Shown here: positions 21,273 through 30,232 of the stretch, in pieces
Position numbering within the stretch: position 1 is the stretch's first letter
Layout of the letters: the number at the start of each line of letters is the position of its first letter
NCBI GenBank assembly: GCA_003212335.1
Contig: QCQA01000001.1
Location: 124,001-188,000, forward strand
Direction of reading: 5' to 3'
Origin: SAR86 cluster bacterium AG-447-A08
Lineage (GTDB): Bacteria; Pseudomonadota; Gammaproteobacteria; Magnimaribacterales; Magnimaribacteraceae
DNA: 64,000 nucleotides
Notes under the pieces: model-generated
The model's database searches: none
The model's input: only the letters and a program-made list of their open reading frames with translations
What the model was told of the DNA's origin: nothing
Made by a program: the position numbers and the translations under genes

Positions 21273-22397
21273 TTAACGATCAGACATGTCGACCCAAACA
21301 GAGTTATCTGGTCCGATATACTCTTCGCTTGGTCGAATAATTCTATTATCAGCTCTTTGTTCCATTATATTTGCAGCCCAGCCAGAAGTTCTTCCAATTA
21401 CAAATAACGGAGTGAATATAGCAGTCGGAATACCTAAATAGTTATAGGCAGAAGCCATAAAGAAGTCAGTATTAGCAAACATTCCTTTCTCTTCATCCAT
21501 CACTTTTTCGATCTCTTCAGAGACTTCATATAAGGTTGTATTGCCATCCAATTTAGAAAGTTTTTCCGCCCAAACTTTAATAATGGCGTTTCTTGGATCC
21601 TCTGAGCTATAAACAGCATGACCAAATCCCATTATCTTTTCTTTCTTAGCTAGTAAATCAAGTACACCCGCTTTGGCCTCTTCTCTAGTAGAGTATAGTT
21701 CAATCATTTCCATCGCAGCTTCATTAGCGCCACCATGTAGTGGGCCTCTTAGGGTGCCTATCGCGCCTGTTATACATGAATGCATGTCAGACAATGTTGA
21801 AGCGCAGGTTCTTGCGGTAAAAGTTGAAGCATTAAATCCATGTTCAGCATAAAGAATTAATGAAACATCAAGTGCTCTAGCATGCTCTTCAGAAGGTTCT
21901 TTGCCAGTCAGTAAAGATAAAAACTGACCCCCAATAGTTGGGTGATCTGTTTCTGTTTCTACTCGAACTCCATCATGAGAGTATCTGTACCAATATGTAA
22001 CTATAGAAGCAAAAGCTGCCATAATCCTATCAGCAGTCTCATTTTGGTTAGAAAAATCTCCTTCTGGTTCTAAGTTACCCAGCATAGAGCAACCTGTTCT
22101 CATTACGTCCATAGGATGTGCATCTGCTGGTATTCTCTCAAGAACTTCTTTGAGGGCTTCTGGTAAGGCCCTATAAGATTTTAGTTTTGCTGAATATTGA
22201 TCATATTCAGATTGATTGGGTAATTTTCCATATAAAAGCATATAAGCTACTTCTTCAAAGGAAGCCTTTTCGGCGAGCTCTTCTATGGCATAACCCCTGT
22301 AGGTTAAACCTTTTCCTTCTTTGCCAACGGTTGAAAGAGCAGTTTTGCCTGCTACTTGACCTCTTAAACCTGCTCCATCTAATTTCTTCTCACCCAT
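21273..22397 (-). CDS. prpC: 2-methylcitrate synthase
   Basis: Condenses propionyl-CoA with oxaloacetate. The citrate-synthase fold of 374 residues is the short, NADH-insensitive type. It has the histidine motif YAEHGFNASTF, the second histidine in GPLHGGANE and the catalytic aspartate in FANTDFF. Position between prpB and prpD distinguishes it from TCA citrate synthase. It begins 14 bases after prpB, and the intervening GGAAAC can act as a ribosome-binding site. Confidence 0.94.
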   Translation of the reverse strand: MGEKKLDGAGLRGQVAGKTALSTVGKEGKGLTYRGYAIEELAEKASFEEVAYMLLYGKLPNQSEYDQYSAKLKSYRALPEALKEVLERIPADAHPMDVMRTGCSMLGNLEPEGDFSNQNETADRIMAAFASIVTYWYRYSHDGVRVETETDHPTIGGQFLSLLTGKEPSEEHARALDVSLILYAEHGFNASTFTARTCASTLSDMHSCITGAIGTLRGPLHGGANEAAMEMIELYSTREEAKAGVLDLLAKKEKIMGFGHAVYSSEDPRNAIIKVWAEKLSKLDGNTTLYEVSEEIEKVMDEEKGMFANTDFFMASAYNYLGIPTAIFTPLFVIGRTSGWAANIMEQRADNRIIRPSEEYIGPDNSVWVDMSDR

Positions 22398-22410
22398 TTT
22401 GTTTCCTAAT

Positions 22411-23283
22411 CTAGTTTTTGAATAGCTCGTCCAACTTATTTTCGAACGAATGATAATCTAGTACGTCATAAAGTTCATCTCTAGTTTGCATATTTTTGAT
22501 AAGGCTCTCCTGATTGTCAGACTTTTTAATTTCTTTAAATACTTCTTCAGCCGCTTTACTCATTGCCCTAAAGGCAGATAAAGGATAAAGAACCATGTCT
22601 ACTCCTGACTGACTTAGTTCTTCACAACCAAAAAGGGGTGTCTTGCCAAACTCTGTAATATTAGCCAGGATAGGTATATTAACGCTCTTCTTAAGTTCTT
22701 TATACTGATCTAGTTCAATAAAGGCTTCAGGAAAAAGGGCGTCTGCTCCGGCTTCTTGATAAGCAAAAGCTCTTTCTATTGCAGCATCCAATCCTTCATT
22801 AGCTAATGCATCAGTTCTTGCCATTACTACAAAATCTTCATCTGTTTTGGCATCTACTGCAGCCTTAATCCTATCAACCATTTCCTCAGTAGAAACAATC
22901 TCTTTATTTGGTCTATGGCCGCATCTCTTTTGTGATACTTGATCTTCTATATGCAGCCCTGCAGCTCCATAATTGATAAAAGATTTAACAGTTCTTGCAA
23001 TGTTAAATGCTCCGCCCCAACCAGTATCAGCATCAACTAGTAAAGGCACTGAGGTTACATTTGTAATCCTCTCTACATCAATCAGCACATCTTGAAGCGA
23101 GGATATACCTAGATCAGGAACACCTAGGCTAGAAGCAGCCACACCACCTCCAGATAAGTAAATTGCATTGTGACCTTCCTTTTCTGCCAATAAGGCTGAA
23201 TAAGCGTTGATCGTGCCAACAATCTTCAAAGGATTATTGCTAGCTATAGCCTCTCTAAGTTTTTTTCCTTGAGATTGACTCAT
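22411..23283 (-). CDS. prpB: 2-methylisocitrate lyase
   Basis: Splits 2-methylisocitrate to pyruvate and succinate, closing the methylcitrate cycle. The 290-residue TIM barrel has D84 and D86 for the metal (VDADTGWGG) and the catalytic cysteine C121 in KRCGHRP. The ATG at 23283 follows a GGAGG ribosome-binding site inside the end of thrH, six bases away. A TTG five codons upstream would overlap that site and was rejected. The start codon lies one base after the thrH stop. Confidence 0.95.
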   Translation of the reverse strand: MSQSQGKKLREAIASNNPLKIVGTINAYSALLAEKEGHNAIYLSGGGVAASSLGVPDLGISSLQDVLIDVERITNVTSVPLLVDADTGWGGAFNIARTVKSFINYGAAGLHIEDQVSQKRCGHRPNKEIVSTEEMVDRIKAAVDAKTDEDFVVMARTDALANEGLDAAIERAFAYQEAGADALFPEAFIELDQYKELKKSVNIPILANITEFGKTPLFGCEELSQSGVDMVLYPLSAFRAMSKAAEEVFKEIKKSDNQESLIKNMQTRDELYDVLDYHSFENKLDELFKN

Positions 23284-23284
23284 A

Positions 23285-23899
23285 TTATGTCCTCCCAATG
23301 AAAGAAGAATTCTCTATCAGCAAATTTTTTAAATCTGCATGACTTTCAACTCCATCAATTTCTTTGAACTCTTCTCTAATATGTTTTGGAGCCTGAAAAA
23401 ATACTCCTAAATCTGCCTCTTGAAGCATCTGTATATCATTATAAGAATCACCTGAAGCAAACACTTTGAACTTCATATCTTTTAGAGACTGAACAACTTT
23501 CTTTTTATTTTCTAATTGTCTCAAGGTATAACCTTTCAATTGATTATTTTCTATATCTAAATAATGACAGTTAATGGCAGGAGTGCCAAGTTTCCTAAGT
23601 AAAGGCCATGCCAGTTCATAAAAAGAATCTGAGACGATAGTTAGTTGAAAATTATCTCTTACCCAGTCAATAAATTCTCTTGCTCCATCAAAAGGCTCCA
23701 TTTTATCTACCAAGGATTGAATCTCAGAAAAAGATAAACCGATAGATTCGACAAGATTGATTCTCATGTCCATTAATTCCGAATAATCTTTGAGATCTTG
23801 AGTAGTAAGTTTAAATTGCTCCTCCCCAGTATATTCAGCGACTTCAGCCCAAATTTCCGGTATTAATACGCCTTCGAGATCAAGACAGACATGTTCCAT
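23285..23899 (-). CDS. thrH: ThrH bifunctional phosphoserine phosphatase / homoserine phosphotransferase
   Basis: HAD-family enzyme known from Pseudomonas that hydrolyses phosphoserine and can transfer phosphate to homoserine. The 204-residue protein has the ThrH-type first motif [13 protein letters not shown] (Asp-Leu-Glu rather than Asp-x-Asp), VSDSFYE as the second motif and [10 protein letters not shown] as the last. It heads the operon with prpBCD. Threonine breakdown produces propionyl-CoA, so coupling threonine synthesis and propionate use is conceivable, but that is inference. Confidence 0.9.
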   Translation of the reverse strand: MEHVCLDLEGVLIPEIWAEVAEYTGEEQFKLTTQDLKDYSELMDMRINLVESIGLSFSEIQSLVDKMEPFDGAREFIDWVRDNFQLTIVSDSFYELAWPLLRKLGTPAINCHYLDIENNQLKGYTLRQLENKKKVVQSLKDMKFKVFASGDSYNDIQMLQEADLGVFFQAPKHIREEFKEIDGVESHADLKNLLIENSSFIGRT

Positions 23900-23951
23900 T
23901 ATTAGTTTTACTCACTCTATGATTGAGGTGAGGATTATACATTTTTTGAAT

Positions 23952-24830
23952 TTAAATTCTCGTATTAAAGTTTATTACTTGACCTGTAGGTACCTCTAAA
24001 CTTGCAGCCAAGCAATTATCTATTTGATCATCAAAAAAAATATCAGCTCCAAAATCTTTCAGAAATTCTTTTTTTTCTAATCCACCTAAAAAAAGAGACT
24101 CATCGATCCTAATGTTCCAATCTCTTAGGGTTTTTATAACTCTTTCATGAGACGGAGCTGATCTGGCTGTAACAAGTGAAATTCTTATAGGGCACTCTGT
24201 CCTAGAGAAACTTTGTTGAATTTTATAAAGCTCAATTAAGAAAGATTTAAATGGTCCTCCAACTAAAGGCGTATCTGCTAAATCCTTCTCATTTTTATTG
24301 AATGCATCTAAGCCATATTGATCATAAATTTTTTGAGATTCTTCCGAAAATAGAACTGAATCTCCATCAAAAGCCACTCTTAGAACTTTCTCATCTAAAA
24401 GAGATTTTTTGGAAGGCATAATTCTGGCTGAAGCCACTCCATTTTCTATAGAACATTTACAATCTTCTAGTTCGGTGGAAAGAAAAAGATCGGCTTTAAA
24501 TGATTTTGCATAAATATGGGGGCTGTTGCCACCACAAAAGGCTGCTTTTTTGATGTCTAGTCCATGATATTGAATTGAGTTAAAAATTCTTAATCCAGTA
24601 TCAGCAGTATTGCGGCTAAGCAACATTACCTCCACAAGGTTTTCACCTTTATATAAATCATTAAGATTTAGGAGTTTTTTCACAAGCGTAAATGCCTCGC
24701 CCGGATTCAAAGGGGTATTTTCTTGAGATATTTGATATTCTTTATAAGCTTCCAAGCCATCATTGGTAAATACTAGATGGCTAGCATCTAGATCAAAAAG
24801 GGCTCTTGAAGTTATAGCTATTCTCAACAT
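23952..24830 (-). CDS. Cytosolic 5'-nucleotidase I-like protein
   Basis: A 292-residue member of the 5_nucleotid (cN-I) family, predicted to dephosphorylate nucleoside 5'-monophosphates. The N-terminal half has ITSRALFDLDASHLVF and EVMLLSRNTADTGLR. The aspartate motif typical of the family appears as VAFDGDSVLFSEES, and the C-terminal motif is FGADIFFDDQ. Its start codon lies 17 bases from a perfect LexA box shared with divergent lexA, so it may be SOS-regulated. Confidence 0.85.
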   Translation of the reverse strand: MLRIAITSRALFDLDASHLVFTNDGLEAYKEYQISQENTPLNPGEAFTLVKKLLNLNDLYKGENLVEVMLLSRNTADTGLRIFNSIQYHGLDIKKAAFCGGNSPHIYAKSFKADLFLSTELEDCKCSIENGVASARIMPSKKSLLDEKVLRVAFDGDSVLFSEESQKIYDQYGLDAFNKNEKDLADTPLVGGPFKSFLIELYKIQQSFSRTECPIRISLVTARSAPSHERVIKTLRDWNIRIDESLFLGGLEKKEFLKDFGADIFFDDQIDNCLAASLEVPTGQVINFNTRI

Positions 24831-24832
24831 TC

Positions 24833-24860
24833 TTGCATATTACAATATACTGTATATAAT
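24833..24860 (+). promoter_or_regulatory. Predicted lexA promoter
   Basis: A sigma-70-like promoter with -35 TTGCAT (24833-24838), a 16-base spacer and a perfect -10 TATAAT (24855-24860). The -10 element lies inside the SOS box, so bound LexA would block polymerase directly, which fits lexA autoregulation. Confidence 0.7.
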
Positions 24861-24867
24861 TACAGTA
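24848..24867. promoter_or_regulatory. LexA operator (SOS box)
   Basis: The sequence TACTGTATATAATTACAGTA matches the gammaproteobacterial SOS consensus CTGT-N8-ACAG exactly (core 24850-24865) and the flanking TA bases as well. It lies 48 bases before the lexA start and 17 bases before the start of the divergent 5'-nucleotidase gene, so it can control both. Confidence 0.93.
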
Positions 24868-24915
24868 AGTGTTTAATATTTTAACTATAACTAACGACAC
24901 CTAATGTCGCAAAGA

Positions 24916-25521
24916 ATGAAAAATTTAACTAAGAGACAAGAAGAGATCTTAAACTTAATAAAAACACATATATCGGATTTTGGGTTTCCCCCTACTAGAG
25001 CTGATATTGCTAAAACATTAGGTTTTAAATCTCCGAATGCAGCAGAACAACACCTTAGGGCAATAGAAAAAAAAGGCTTTATAAAAATACTCTCTGGAGC
25101 CTCTCGCGGAATAGTCTTAAGCGAATCTGAGAACAACGAAATACCTGTAATAGGATTAGTTGCAGCAGGAGGGCCAATCCTGGCTCAAGAAAATATTGAA
25201 AAGACCATTCCTAAATCAAGAAACCTCTTTTCTGATGATATTGATTATTATTTGAGAGTTAAAGGCGACAGCATGGTTGATGTGGGTATCTATGAAGAAG
25301 ATTTAATTGGTGTAAGTAAATCGAAAGATTTTAAAGTAGGTAATGTTGTTGTAGCTCGGATCAATGATGAAGTTACAGTCAAAACTTTGATAGAAATGTC
25401 TCAAACTAAAGTGGTCTTAAGACCTGAAAATCAAAACTACAAAGATATTATAGTCAACCCTGAAACAGATGAATTGGCAATTGAAGGTTCATGTGTTGCA
25501 CTAGTGAGAGAATCTATCTAA
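24916..25521 (+). CDS. lexA: LexA repressor, SOS regulator
   Basis: Transcriptional repressor that self-cleaves when stimulated by RecA filaments. The N-terminal winged helix has the FGFPPTRADIAKTLGF recognition region and the C-terminal domain is a serine/lysine peptidase. With the ATG at 24916 the protein has 201 residues, and the cleavage site A84-G85 (VAAGGP), S119 (GDSM) and K156 (VTVK) have exactly the E. coli numbers, which supports this start over the ATG four codons upstream at 24904. The perfect SOS box upstream indicates autoregulation. It overlaps convergent topA by four bases. Confidence 0.97.
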   Translation: MKNLTKRQEEILNLIKTHISDFGFPPTRADIAKTLGFKSPNAAEQHLRAIEKKGFIKILSGASRGIVLSESENNEIPVIGLVAAGGPILAQENIEKTIPKSRNLFSDDIDYYLRVKGDSMVDVGIYEEDLIGVSKSKDFKVGNVVVARINDEVTVKTLIEMSQTKVVLRPENQNYKDIIVNPETDELAIEGSCVALVRESI

Positions 25522-28130
25522 ATTACTTTAGATTCTTCTAAAGATACAAACCTTTCTCCTTTCTTTAGCTTCAAAACTTCATTGATTATGAAGTCCTGTC
25601 CTTCGGGATCAAGTTTATACCAATCATTAGGTATTTCAGTTTCTACCTCACCAACTTTTATATTCTTGATAAATTTAAACGCTTTTCCGGGTTTTCTTAT
25701 TTTTATACCTACCGGTAAAACAGACTTATCTTCTTTATAAAGGAATCCTAAAATTCTTAAAGAATTTAATACATATCTTCGACCGGACTCTGACTGATAA
25801 TCTATTGTTTCAGGCTCGTAATAAGACACTTTAGGGCTTGGTTCTTTATCTTCAGGCTTAAGCTTAGTTGCTTTATTAAACCCATCAAATTCGGTATATT
25901 CTCCAAACCTTCCATTCTTTAAAACAATAGGTAGATTGGTATTGATTTCAGTGAATAAAATATTTTCTGCATTACTTCTATCTATGAGCTCAATTGCCCG
26001 ATTCAAACCTATATCTAGGATAAACTCATCTTCATCAGGAGTGCCAAATAGTTTTTTTTCTTCTTCGTTCAGTGTCCACACGCAAGGGCCATTAACACTG
26101 AGATCTGCATATATTGGATTACCAAGATCAGGATGATTTCCTAAATCTTTTGGAAGTTCTTGATATGTTTCAAAAGATGTATTGAACTCGAAAGGTTTTT
26201 TTGTCCATTTACATTCTGAACAGCCAACGAAATAGCCCCAAGCTCCTGATTTAAGACTTATTGGACTGGAGCACTTAGGACATTCTTTTCTGATATTTCC
26301 TAATTCATCTTTTGGGAAAATTACAGATCCAAGCTCTTCATTAAGCAAATCAAGAACCTGACGAGTTTTAAATTCATCTTGATTACTTATTTCAATATCA
26401 TTTATTTTTCTATTGAGGTAATTTTGCAGTTCTTCCCAAAACTTATCTAGTACTTGTTCGTAGTTTTTGTTTCCTGAAGCTATATCATCCAGATCAGCTT
26501 CCATGTGTGCAGTAAATTTTGTTTCAATAAAAAAATCTTCAAATACTTTCTTGAGGTATGAAGTTAGAACTCTTCCAAGATCAGAAGGTATTATAGATTT
26601 AGCACCGTATGCATATTTCTTTGTTCGCAATCCTTTGACTATTGAGGCATAAGTTGAAGGCCGTCCAATACCCTCCTCTTCCATTTTCTTAATTAAAGAA
26701 GCTTCAGAATATCTATTAGGAGGAGTTGTAAATTTTTGTTCATATTTGTTAGATACCAACAACAATTCATTGCCCTCTTCGAGCCCTTCAGGAAAAATTG
26801 TTTCGGACTCTTCTTCAGAGCCTGTCAATATTTCGTAGCCTTTAAAAATATTTTTCCTAGAGGATGCTCTGAACTCATATTTATTGTCAATTGATTCAAT
26901 AATTAGAGTTTTTCTTTCGTATTTAGAGCTTTGCATTTGACTAGCTACTGTTCTATTCCATATAAGTTTATAAAGTCTTTCTTCATCTCCACTTAATGTG
27001 AGATCAGAAGGCGTTTTAGATATATCCGTGGGCCTTATTGCTTCATGGGCTTCTTGAGAGTTTTGTACTTTAGATTTATAGATTCTAGGTTCCTTAGATA
27101 AATAAGAAGTATCATAATTTGAAGCAATATAGTTTCTTATTTCTTCCAAAGGAGGAGGTCCAGGATTTTCTTCTGAAAAAGGCTCTCCTGTATTAGGAGA
27201 AGTGCTAATAGAAATTCCATCAGTTCTCAAGTATGTTATGTGACCTCCTTCGTATAGCTTCTGAGCAGATTGCATGGTTCTGTCCGCAGTAAAACCTAAT
27301 CCGCTTGCAGCAGACATTTGCAGAGTAGATGTTCTAAAAGGAGGCTTTGGACTGCTTGATTGAGGTTTAGACTCTATTTTTTGTAAAATAAAAGAAGATG
27401 ATGTTATTTCATTTACTACCTTGTTAACTTCTAATTCACTCTCCAAAGGATTTTTAGAAATATTCCTCCCCTCCAATCGAGTAAGCTTGGCTTCAAATGG
27501 AGTACCCAAATAGTCAAAACTAGACTCAAAGGGCCAATATTCTTTAGGAATATGCAGGTCTCTCTGATCTTCTTTTTCACATAGTATTCTTAAAGTGGGA
27601 GATTGAACTCTTCCAGCTGATTTTGCTCTTGATATATGCCTCCATAGTAATGGAGAAACTTTAAAACCGATTAAATGATCTAAGATCCTTCTTGCCAAAT
27701 ATGCGTCTACTAAATCCTGGTCAATCTCTCTAGGAGAATCTATTGCTTTCTTGATAGCTGAAGATGTAATTTCATTAAAAGTAACTCTCTTTACATCGAC
27801 ACCTTCTATTAATTTTTTTTCCTTAAAATCGCTTAACAAATGCCAAGCAATTGCTTCACCCTCTCGATCAGGGTCAGTAGCCAAGTATAGCAACTCTGAA
27901 TCTTTACAAAACTTTCTAAGTTCTCTCATAACTTTTTTTCCTTTAGAGGAAAATTCCCATTTCAGATTAGTCCAATCACCAGGATCAACAGCATTCTCTT
28001 TGTCAGAAAGATCTCTGACATGTCCAACACAAGCCTCGACTGTCCAATCTCGATCAGGAAAATTAGAATCTAGATAACCTTTAATTTTTTTTGCCTTGGC
28101 ACCAGATTCAACAATAACTAATGACTTCAT
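25518..28130 (-). CDS. topA: DNA topoisomerase I
   Basis: Type IA topoisomerase that relaxes negative supercoils. In 870 residues it has the Toprim acids E8 and D86/D88 (LATDPDREGEA), the active-site tyrosine Y300 (ITYLRTDGISIS) and a single C-terminal four-cysteine zinc motif (CPKC...CSEC), fewer than the three of E. coli TopA. Past the zinc motif are DUF-like C-terminal repeats with a FGEYTEFDG segment. A TTGACA promoter precedes it, and its stop overlaps that of lexA. Confidence 0.96.
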   Translation of the reverse strand: MKSLVIVESGAKAKKIKGYLDSNFPDRDWTVEACVGHVRDLSDKENAVDPGDWTNLKWEFSSKGKKVMRELRKFCKDSELLYLATDPDREGEAIAWHLLSDFKEKKLIEGVDVKRVTFNEITSSAIKKAIDSPREIDQDLVDAYLARRILDHLIGFKVSPLLWRHISRAKSAGRVQSPTLRILCEKEDQRDLHIPKEYWPFESSFDYLGTPFEAKLTRLEGRNISKNPLESELEVNKVVNEITSSSFILQKIESKPQSSSPKPPFRTSTLQMSAASGLGFTADRTMQSAQKLYEGGHITYLRTDGISISTSPNTGEPFSEENPGPPPLEEIRNYIASNYDTSYLSKEPRIYKSKVQNSQEAHEAIRPTDISKTPSDLTLSGDEERLYKLIWNRTVASQMQSSKYERKTLIIESIDNKYEFRASSRKNIFKGYEILTGSEEESETIFPEGLEEGNELLLVSNKYEQKFTTPPNRYSEASLIKKMEEEGIGRPSTYASIVKGLRTKKYAYGAKSIIPSDLGRVLTSYLKKVFEDFFIETKFTAHMEADLDDIASGNKNYEQVLDKFWEELQNYLNRKINDIEISNQDEFKTRQVLDLLNEELGSVIFPKDELGNIRKECPKCSSPISLKSGAWGYFVGCSECKWTKKPFEFNTSFETYQELPKDLGNHPDLGNPIYADLSVNGPCVWTLNEEEKKLFGTPDEDEFILDIGLNRAIELIDRSNAENILFTEINTNLPIVLKNGRFGEYTEFDGFNKATKLKPEDKEPSPKVSYYEPETIDYQSESGRRYVLNSLRILGFLYKEDKSVLPVGIKIRKPGKAFKFIKNIKVGEVETEIPNDWYKLDPEGQDFIINEVLKLKKGERFVSLEESKVI

Positions 28131-28160
28131 AAATCAATAAAATGATAATTTGTTTTACAG

Positions 28161-28190
28161 TATAAAGTTTAAGTTTGGGTACTCTGTCAA
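28161..28190 (-). promoter_or_regulatory. Predicted topA promoter
   Basis: On the minus strand, a perfect -35 TTGACA (28185-28190) and a -10-like TTTATA (28161-28166) are separated by 18 bases, placing a start point about 20-25 bases before the topA ATG. It lies in the 67-base gap between topA and pyrD. Confidence 0.5.
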
Positions 28191-28197
28191 GTCTTAA

Positions 28198-29196
28198 TTA
28201 ATCAGAACTATGCTTAATGATATCTTGAATAAGTTTCGGACCCTCATAAATGAACCCTGTATATATCTGAACAAGATCCGCTCCTAATGTAAGTTTTTCT
28301 TTATAATCTTTAACAGACATAACTCCTCCTGAAGCGATAATTGGAAAATCTTTACCTACTTCATCTTTTACAAAAGTTAGAATTTGATTAGATATAATCC
28401 TCAGCGGGGTCCCGCTCAAACCTCCGGAACCAAATTCTTCTTTATGCTTAACCGTTGTATTGCTGCAAATAATTCCATCCATTTCATTAGATACAATTAA
28501 TTGACACATTAGCTTCAAGTTTTCAGGAGACTCGTCTGGGCTTATTTTTATAAAAATTGGTCTATAGCCAAATTTTACAGATAACTCAGAGCGAGAATCT
28601 TTTAATTTTTTTAGCAGATAATCAAAAAAATCCTGATTGCTTAGCCTTCTAAGATCTTTTGTATTTGGTGAAGAAATATTTACAGCAATATAGTCAGAAA
28701 ACTGATAAACCTTTTTCAAACAATGAATATAATCTTCGTAAGCTTTATCATTAGGGGTATCGAAATTTTTTCCAATACTTGACCCTACAATTATTTCCGA
28801 TTTTCTTTCTTTTAATTTTTCTACTAGATAATCCACTCCTTTGTTGTTAAATCCCAACCTGTTTAAAAGAGATTTATCTTTTTTGTTCCTAAAAATTCTT
28901 GGTTTTGGATTTCCCTCTTGAGGTTTCGGAGTAACAGTGCCAACTTCAATAAATCCTATGCCAAGACTGGATAAGCAATCTATATAGTCACCGTTTTTAT
29001 CTAGACCAGCAGCAATTCCAACCATATTTGTTCTATTTCTGATGTCTCTTTCACTGAAATCATAGGTCTTAGTAATGCGGAAGAGCTTCATAAGTCCGGA
29101 AGAATTTAGAAATTTTAAACTTCTTAAGGCTATGGAGTGAGATAACTCTCCAGGTAGGTAGTGTAAAATCTTAGTAAAGAGAGAAATTATGATCAT
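28198..29196 (-). CDS. pyrD: Dihydroorotate dehydrogenase (quinone), class 2
   Basis: Membrane-associated FMN enzyme oxidising dihydroorotate with ubiquinone in pyrimidine synthesis. The 332-residue protein has the N-terminal amphipathic helix of class 2 enzymes, the FMN-site region GIAAGLDKNGDYI, GFIEVGTVTPKPQEGNPKPR and the class 2 serine in VNISSPNTKDLR. Its upstream neighbour is the divergent yjbE-like gene, and topA lies downstream on the same strand. Confidence 0.95.
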   Translation of the reverse strand: MIIISLFTKILHYLPGELSHSIALRSLKFLNSSGLMKLFRITKTYDFSERDIRNRTNMVGIAAGLDKNGDYIDCLSSLGIGFIEVGTVTPKPQEGNPKPRIFRNKKDKSLLNRLGFNNKGVDYLVEKLKERKSEIIVGSSIGKNFDTPNDKAYEDYIHCLKKVYQFSDYIAVNISSPNTKDLRRLSNQDFFDYLLKKLKDSRSELSVKFGYRPIFIKISPDESPENLKLMCQLIVSNEMDGIICSNTTVKHKEEFGSGGLSGTPLRIISNQILTFVKDEVGKDFPIIASGGVMSVKDYKEKLTLGADLVQIYTGFIYEGPKLIQDIIKHSSD

Positions 29197-29277
29197 TCTT
29201 TTGAGTTGAAAGGTTATTCTACAACAGCTAGATTGTAAATTCTGTTAGGAAAAGAATCTAAAATGATGAAAATAAAG

Positions 29278-29307
29278 TTGACACAGTGACGTAAATTGAA
29301 CTTTAAT
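29278..29307 (+). promoter_or_regulatory. Predicted promoter of the yjbE-like gene
   Basis: A perfect -35 TTGACA (29278-29283) and a -10-like TTTAAT (29302-29307) are separated by 18 bases, in the 174-base gap between pyrD and the repeat-protein gene. The leader would be about 55 bases; AGGG lies about ten bases before the ATG as a ribosome-binding site. Apart from a five-base inverted repeat (CCAAT/ATTGG), I see nothing else in the gap. Confidence 0.55.
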
Positions 29308-29370
29308 ACGCAAAGTAGTTCCCAATCCCTACAAAAATTGGAAAAAATTAATTAATCAGGGTTTAAAAAA

Positions 29371-30207
29371 ATGAAAGAATTATCTAAGAACATATTGGCT
29401 ACACTTTCAGGAATAGCTTTATTAGTTTTCCCTTCCACAGGCTTTTCTGACGAAAGTGCAGCTCAAGGAACATCAGGCGGATCCGCCGCTGGTGATGCAG
29501 CTGCAAAATCTGCCATAGGTGGAGTCAGTGCCGGTACTATAGCAGCCGTTGTGGCTATAGCTGCTGCTGCCGCTGCCATTTCTGATAGTGGATCAGGAGG
29601 ATCTGGAGTTACGCCTACGCCTACGCCTACTCCTACACCTACTCCTACTCCTACACCTACTCCCACACCTACACCTACTCCCGTGATAGAGGAGTACGAG
29701 ATAGAAGTTGTGGTAGATGTTCCTGGTGAAGCAGCTTACGCTACAGCAGGGCCAACAGCTACAAGAACTACTGGAGCTACAGCCACAAGAACTACTGGGG
29801 CTACAGCCACAAGAACTACTGGGGCTACAGCAACAAGAACTACCGGAGCTACAGCGACTAGATTTACCGGAGCTACAGCAACGAGACTTACTGGTGATAC
29901 AGCGACTAGACTATCAAGCGCCACAACAACGCAATTTAATGGCTCAGGAACGATTGGAACTATAGCCGATGACCAAGTAGCGGGTGGAGTATCGAATCTT
30001 TACTATGCCGACGAAGTATACGAGGTTGAAGAAGTGTACAATGTTGAGGAAGTCTATGATGTTGAAGAAGTTTACGATGTTGTAGAAGAATATGAGGTTG
30101 AAGAAGTTTACGAGGTAGAAGAAGAATATACTACAACTGTTACAGTACCAGCTGTACCAGCTTCTACTGCTACAGCAACAGCAACAGCAACAAGATTCAA
30201 ACAATAG
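29371..30207 (+). CDS. YjbE/GfcA-like secreted protein with tandem repeats
   Basis: A 278-residue predicted secreted protein of striking composition. A signal peptide (residues 1-26) is followed by a Gly/Ala/Ser stretch, a small hydrophobic Ala/Val segment (54-70) and SDSGSGGSG. Then come twelve TP repeats (81-104), eight eight-residue units of the type GATATRTT (127-190) and an acidic EVYxVEE series (215-253), ending in a Thr/Ala tail. The first 80 residues have the layout of E. coli YjbE and GfcA, small Thr/Ala-rich proteins that head exopolysaccharide operons, and yjbF, yjbH and a Wza-like gene lie next door. The extended tail is far longer than in those proteins. The function is not known. 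Confidence 0.75.
   Translation: MKELSKNILATLSGIALLVFPSTGFSDESAAQGTSGGSAAGDAAAKSAIGGVSAGTIAAVVAIAAAAAAISDSGSGGSGVTPTPTPTPTPTPTPTPTPTPTPTPVIEEYEIEVVVDVPGEAAYATAGPTATRTTGATATRTTGATATRTTGATATRTTGATATRFTGATATRLTGDTATRLSSATTTQFNGSGTIGTIADDQVAGGVSNLYYADEVYEVEEVYNVEEVYDVEEVYDVVEEYEVEEVYEVEEEYTTTVTVPAVPASTATATATATRFKQ
29611..29682 (+). repeat. Threonine-proline codon repeat (12 units)
   Basis: Twelve six-base units of the form ACN-CCN encode (Thr-Pro)12 inside the YjbE-like protein. The third positions vary, so the repeat is preserved at protein level and not just as a DNA satellite. Confidence 0.9.
29749..29940 (+). repeat. 24-base tandem repeat, eight units
   Basis: Eight consecutive 24-base units encode the eight-residue motif G-A-T-A-T-R-(T/F/L)-T, with the outer units more diverged than the central ones. 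They lie in frame within the YjbE-like protein and are coding repeats, not CRISPR. Confidence 0.9.
30013..30129 (+). repeat. Acidic EVYxVEE coding repeat
   Basis: Six imperfect units of about 18 bases encode the series EVYEVE-EVYNVE-EVYDVE-EVYDVV-EEYEVE-EVYEVE. The Tyr/Val/Glu alternation would favour a highly charged beta strand or metal-binding tail. Confidence 0.8.
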
Positions 30208-30232
30208 AATTTTCTAAACAATAGAATCTTTG

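Noticed and set aside
24904-24915. Upstream ATG for lexA
   Set aside because: It has no clear ribosome-binding site, and the downstream ATG gives cleavage and catalytic residues with exactly the E. coli numbering.
29197-29370. Possible tRNA or small RNA in the pyrD to yjbE-like gap
   Set aside because: No cloverleaf or strong stem is visible; only a promoter and a short inverted repeat were found.
29463-29924. Minus-strand valine/glycine- and alanine/valine-rich reading frames opposite the repeat gene
   Set aside because: They are the antisense of the Thr-Pro and TATR repeats, with no start signal or independent support.
29749-29940. Regular 24-base repeats as a CRISPR array
   Set aside because: There are no unique spacers, the units are contiguous and they keep one reading frame.
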